Below are positions 15,108 through 16,757 of a DNA stretch of 16,757 nucleotides, piece by piece; the stretch's first letter is position 1, and each line of letters starts with the position of its first letter. Below the pieces are notes generated by a model. It saw only the letters and a list, made by a program, of their open reading frames with translations, had not been told where the DNA came from and did no database searches. Both the position numbers and the translations under genes were made by a program. The stretch comes from Planctomycetaceae bacterium (GTDB taxonomy: Bacteria > Planctomycetota > Planctomycetia > Pirellulales > PALSA-1355): the NCBI GenBank assembly GCA_005773095.1, contig SXHT01000088.1:1-16757 (forward strand), given 5' to 3'.

Positions 15108-15339
15108 TGAGCGTTCCAGCCGTGATGTGTATGGGCGACGGTGTGATCACGGAAAAGTGCAACCATGCCGGAGTCAGGGATTGCAGTTTCGATGCATCGG
15201 AAAAGAACTCGAACACCTGATCCCGCAAATACGGCAGGAACTGCGAGCCTTCCAGCCGAAAGCTGCGCCCGCTCGGTGAACTGAAGATTCTGATCGAGTC
15301 TTGTTTCTCGGGAAGCGTATGTATCGCTTGGAGATTCAT
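15108..15339 (-). pseudogene. SRPBCC-family protein, N-terminal fragment
   Basis: From the ATG at 15339 the frame reads about 77 residues. The stretch FRLEGSQFLPYLRDQVFEFF then SDASKLQSLTPAWLHFSVIT then PSPIHITAGTLI is the first half of an SRPBCC (polyketide cyclase/START-like) ligand-binding domain; family members continue DYRLRLHG... Here the recognisable sequence stops at AGTLI. The next bases match the SDR reading frame (GGRLL) shifted by one position, so a deletion has joined the middle of this gene to the fifth or sixth codon region of the SDR gene. The frame itself runs on without homology to 14896. Its ATG overlaps the stop of the TerC remnant (ATGA). Confidence 0.75.
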
Positions 15340-15515
15340 CTGCTGACTCTTGTTCGGGAAAGGCGGCGCGACGACGCATCAGCTGGACGGAACAATTCGT
15401 CGCGTACAATCACCTCTTTCGCTCGGACTACGTGTGCCTTGCGATGGAATACGCCCAGGTCGAGCCCCAGCATCAATAATACAAAGCAGACAAAACTCAG
15501 CCACGCCCAAATCAT
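15336..15515 (-). pseudogene. TerC-family membrane protein, N-terminal fragment
   Basis: This 59-residue frame begins at ATG 15515, with AGGA upstream as a possible ribosome binding site. It reads MIWAWLSFVCFVLLMLGLDL then GVFHRKAHVVRAKEV, which is the first membrane helix and following loop of TerC/Alx-type proteins (family pattern FVLLMLALDLGVFHRKAHVV). TerC proteins have about 300-330 residues and seven or more helices, and are linked to metal export. Everything after about residue 36 is unlike the family, and a TGA ends the frame. The break thus lies near 15405. The gene starts 26 bp after the propeller gene stop, so it was probably in one transcription unit with it. Confidence 0.7.
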
Positions 15516-15541
15516 GCTTCACTTTTTCCTTTGCGTCGCTG

Positions 15542-16757
15542 TCAACGCGCGATCGGTTGGGGTGAGGCAACATCTTGCCAGCGGTAGGCCGCCATTGCGT
15601 TCAACTCGCGGATAAAGATCTCGTCGCCGCAGACGGCCAAGTGCGCCCAGGTCGGTTCATCGCTGACTTGGCGCAAGTCGAGCTGCTCGAACTTTTCAGG
15701 ATTGGCTCGGATCAGCAGCAGTTCGCCCCGTTCGTCGAGGGCCAGGATTCGGTCGCCGTTCGCTACGAGGCTCCAATACTTACCGAACGGAGTCGTCGTC
15801 CAGCAGGACTTGCCGGTCGCCCATTCGATGCAAGTGAATCGCTGGTTTTGCAGGTGCAAATAGATGTGGCCGCCGATGACAACTGGCGACGACATGTAGC
15901 CGCTGACTTTGTTTGTCCAGCCTTCCGTCGCCGCCACCGATCCCGCACCGTTCTTGATTTGGAACAACAACGACTTGCCGCCGTAGGAACTGGTGAAGAT
16001 CGCATCTCCGACGGCCGTTGGCGTGAGGATGTTCATGCCGCGAAACGCCGGAATGGTCTGCGACCACAGTTCGTCGCCGGATTCCGGATCGACGCCGACG
16101 AGCCGTTCGCGAGTCTGCACCAGCAAATGCCGCCTGCCAGCTACTTCCGCCAGCAGAGGTGACGAGAAGGCGCTTCCCATCATCCCGCCTTCGTTTTTGA
16201 GCGAGCGCCACAGGATCGTGCCGGTCCGCTTATCGAGCTTGCACAGCGCCGCACCGGCCTGCACATACACGTGTGAGCCGTCGACCAACGGCGAACTCAC
16301 AAATCCAAACGCTGGAAGAGGCGAGCCGAGTTCTTTCACGAAATCTACCTGCCATCGCAATTTGCCGGAGCGTGCATCGACGCAGACAAGCACATCGCGC
16401 ATCCCCGCCACAAACAGACTTTCGCCGTCGAACGCCGGCGTGGAGCGTATCCAATCGCCTTTGGACTTCGCGAAGAACGGGACGGACAACGCGCCGTCCC
16501 ACGACACCTCCCAACGTTGCTCGCCGGTTTTGCTATCCAGCGCTCGAACGATCTCACGTTTCTCGTCTTTTGTCTCCGTAGTTAACACGAGCGACTCCGA
16601 GACAATCGGGCCGGAATAACTGGGGCCTAGTTTAACGCTCCAAACCTGACGAAGGTGGTTCGTGTCGAGTTTCTCAGGCCACGCCGCGCCTCCAGTTTGC
16701 CCATCCCGGCTCGGCCCGCGCCATTGCGGCCAGTCAGACGAGGCGCTCGCGGCGTTC
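15542..16757 (-). CDS. PQQ-binding-like beta-propeller repeat protein (5' end outside window)
   Basis: The frame is open to the window edge and covers 404 residues. The first visible part, about 8 residues in, reads DWPQWRGPSRDGQTGG, the hallmark of a large planctomycete family of exported PQQ-like propeller proteins; its signal peptide would lie just outside the window. Repeats of the type D-x-x-[ST]-G-x-x-x-W follow: DSKTGEQRWEV, DARSGKLRWQV, DKRTGTILWRS, DPESGDELWSQ and the diverged EWATGKSCWTT. Each is a blade of an expected eight-bladed propeller. The C-terminus (WAHLAVCGDEIFIRELNAMA) is typical. Substrate and function are unknown; the family often sits outside the cytoplasm and may bind a quinone or act as a scaffold. 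The likely start cannot be set from this window. Confidence 0.88.
   Translation of the reverse strand, partial: NAASASSDWPQWRGPSRDGQTGGAAWPEKLDTNHLRQVWSVKLGPSYSGPIVSESLVLTTETKDEKREIVRALDSKTGEQRWEVSWDGALSVPFFAKSKGDWIRSTPAFDGESLFVAGMRDVLVCVDARSGKLRWQVDFVKELGSPLPAFGFVSSPLVDGSHVYVQAGAALCKLDKRTGTILWRSLKNEGGMMGSAFSSPLLAEVAGRRHLLVQTRERLVGVDPESGDELWSQTIPAFRGMNILTPTAVGDAIFTSSYGGKSLLFQIKNGAGSVAATEGWTNKVSGYMSSPVVIGGHIYLHLQNQRFTCIEWATGKSCWTTTPFGKYWSLVANGDRILALDERGELLLIRANPEKFEQLDLRQVSDEPTWAHLAVCGDEIFIRELNAMAAYRWQDVASPQPIAR

Overview
The window looks like chromosomal DNA from a planctomycete, probably a Pirellulales-type bacterium. The indicators are a 'DWPQWRGP'-type PQQ-like beta-propeller protein, a dockerin/PEP-CTERM protein tail, a tyrosine-type RHS protein and the moderately GC-rich codon use. 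This lineage call is an inference from gene families. Almost everything lies on the minus strand, so the biological order runs from high to low coordinates.

Region 1 (16757 to 13026) begins with the 5'-truncated propeller protein. A compact run of damaged genes follows: an N-terminal piece of a TerC-family membrane protein, an N-terminal piece of an SRPBCC protein, and a large SDR-DUF2867-TspO fusion that has lost its first residues, including the dinucleotide-binding glycine motif. A hairpin/T-run terminator closes this unit. Region 2 (12942 to 11586) holds the tail of a dockerin/PEP-CTERM exported protein, a 9-bp hairpin, and a dead IS91-family transposase. The transposase carries a one-base frameshift, an internal deletion and an in-frame palindromic REP-like insertion. 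Region 3 (11585 to 10655) has a putative promoter, a small possibly exported cysteine-containing ORF and a long intrinsic terminator.

Region 4 (10545 to 2358) is the coherent functional core: a four-gene inorganic-carbon uptake operon. DabA (DUF2309, carbonic-anhydrase-like site) comes first, followed by DabB (NuoL-like), a second more degenerate NuoM-like membrane subunit, and a SulP anion transporter. The SulP C-terminus carries a STAS domain and then what reads as an SbtB/GlnB-like PII domain. The inferred arrangement is a membrane-potential- or cation-coupled CO2-to-bicarbonate engine (DabAB) beside a bicarbonate transporter with its own built-in PII-type regulator.

Region 5 (2273 to 199) holds an orphan GH32 (levanase-type) C-terminus on the plus strand, a junction of unclear origin, the C-terminal end of an RHS protein with an unrecognised tip domain, and a small multi-pass membrane protein just downstream that could be its immunity protein. 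Outside the dab operon, the window is a mosaic of gene ends and recombination scars. No tRNA, rRNA or CRISPR array was seen.
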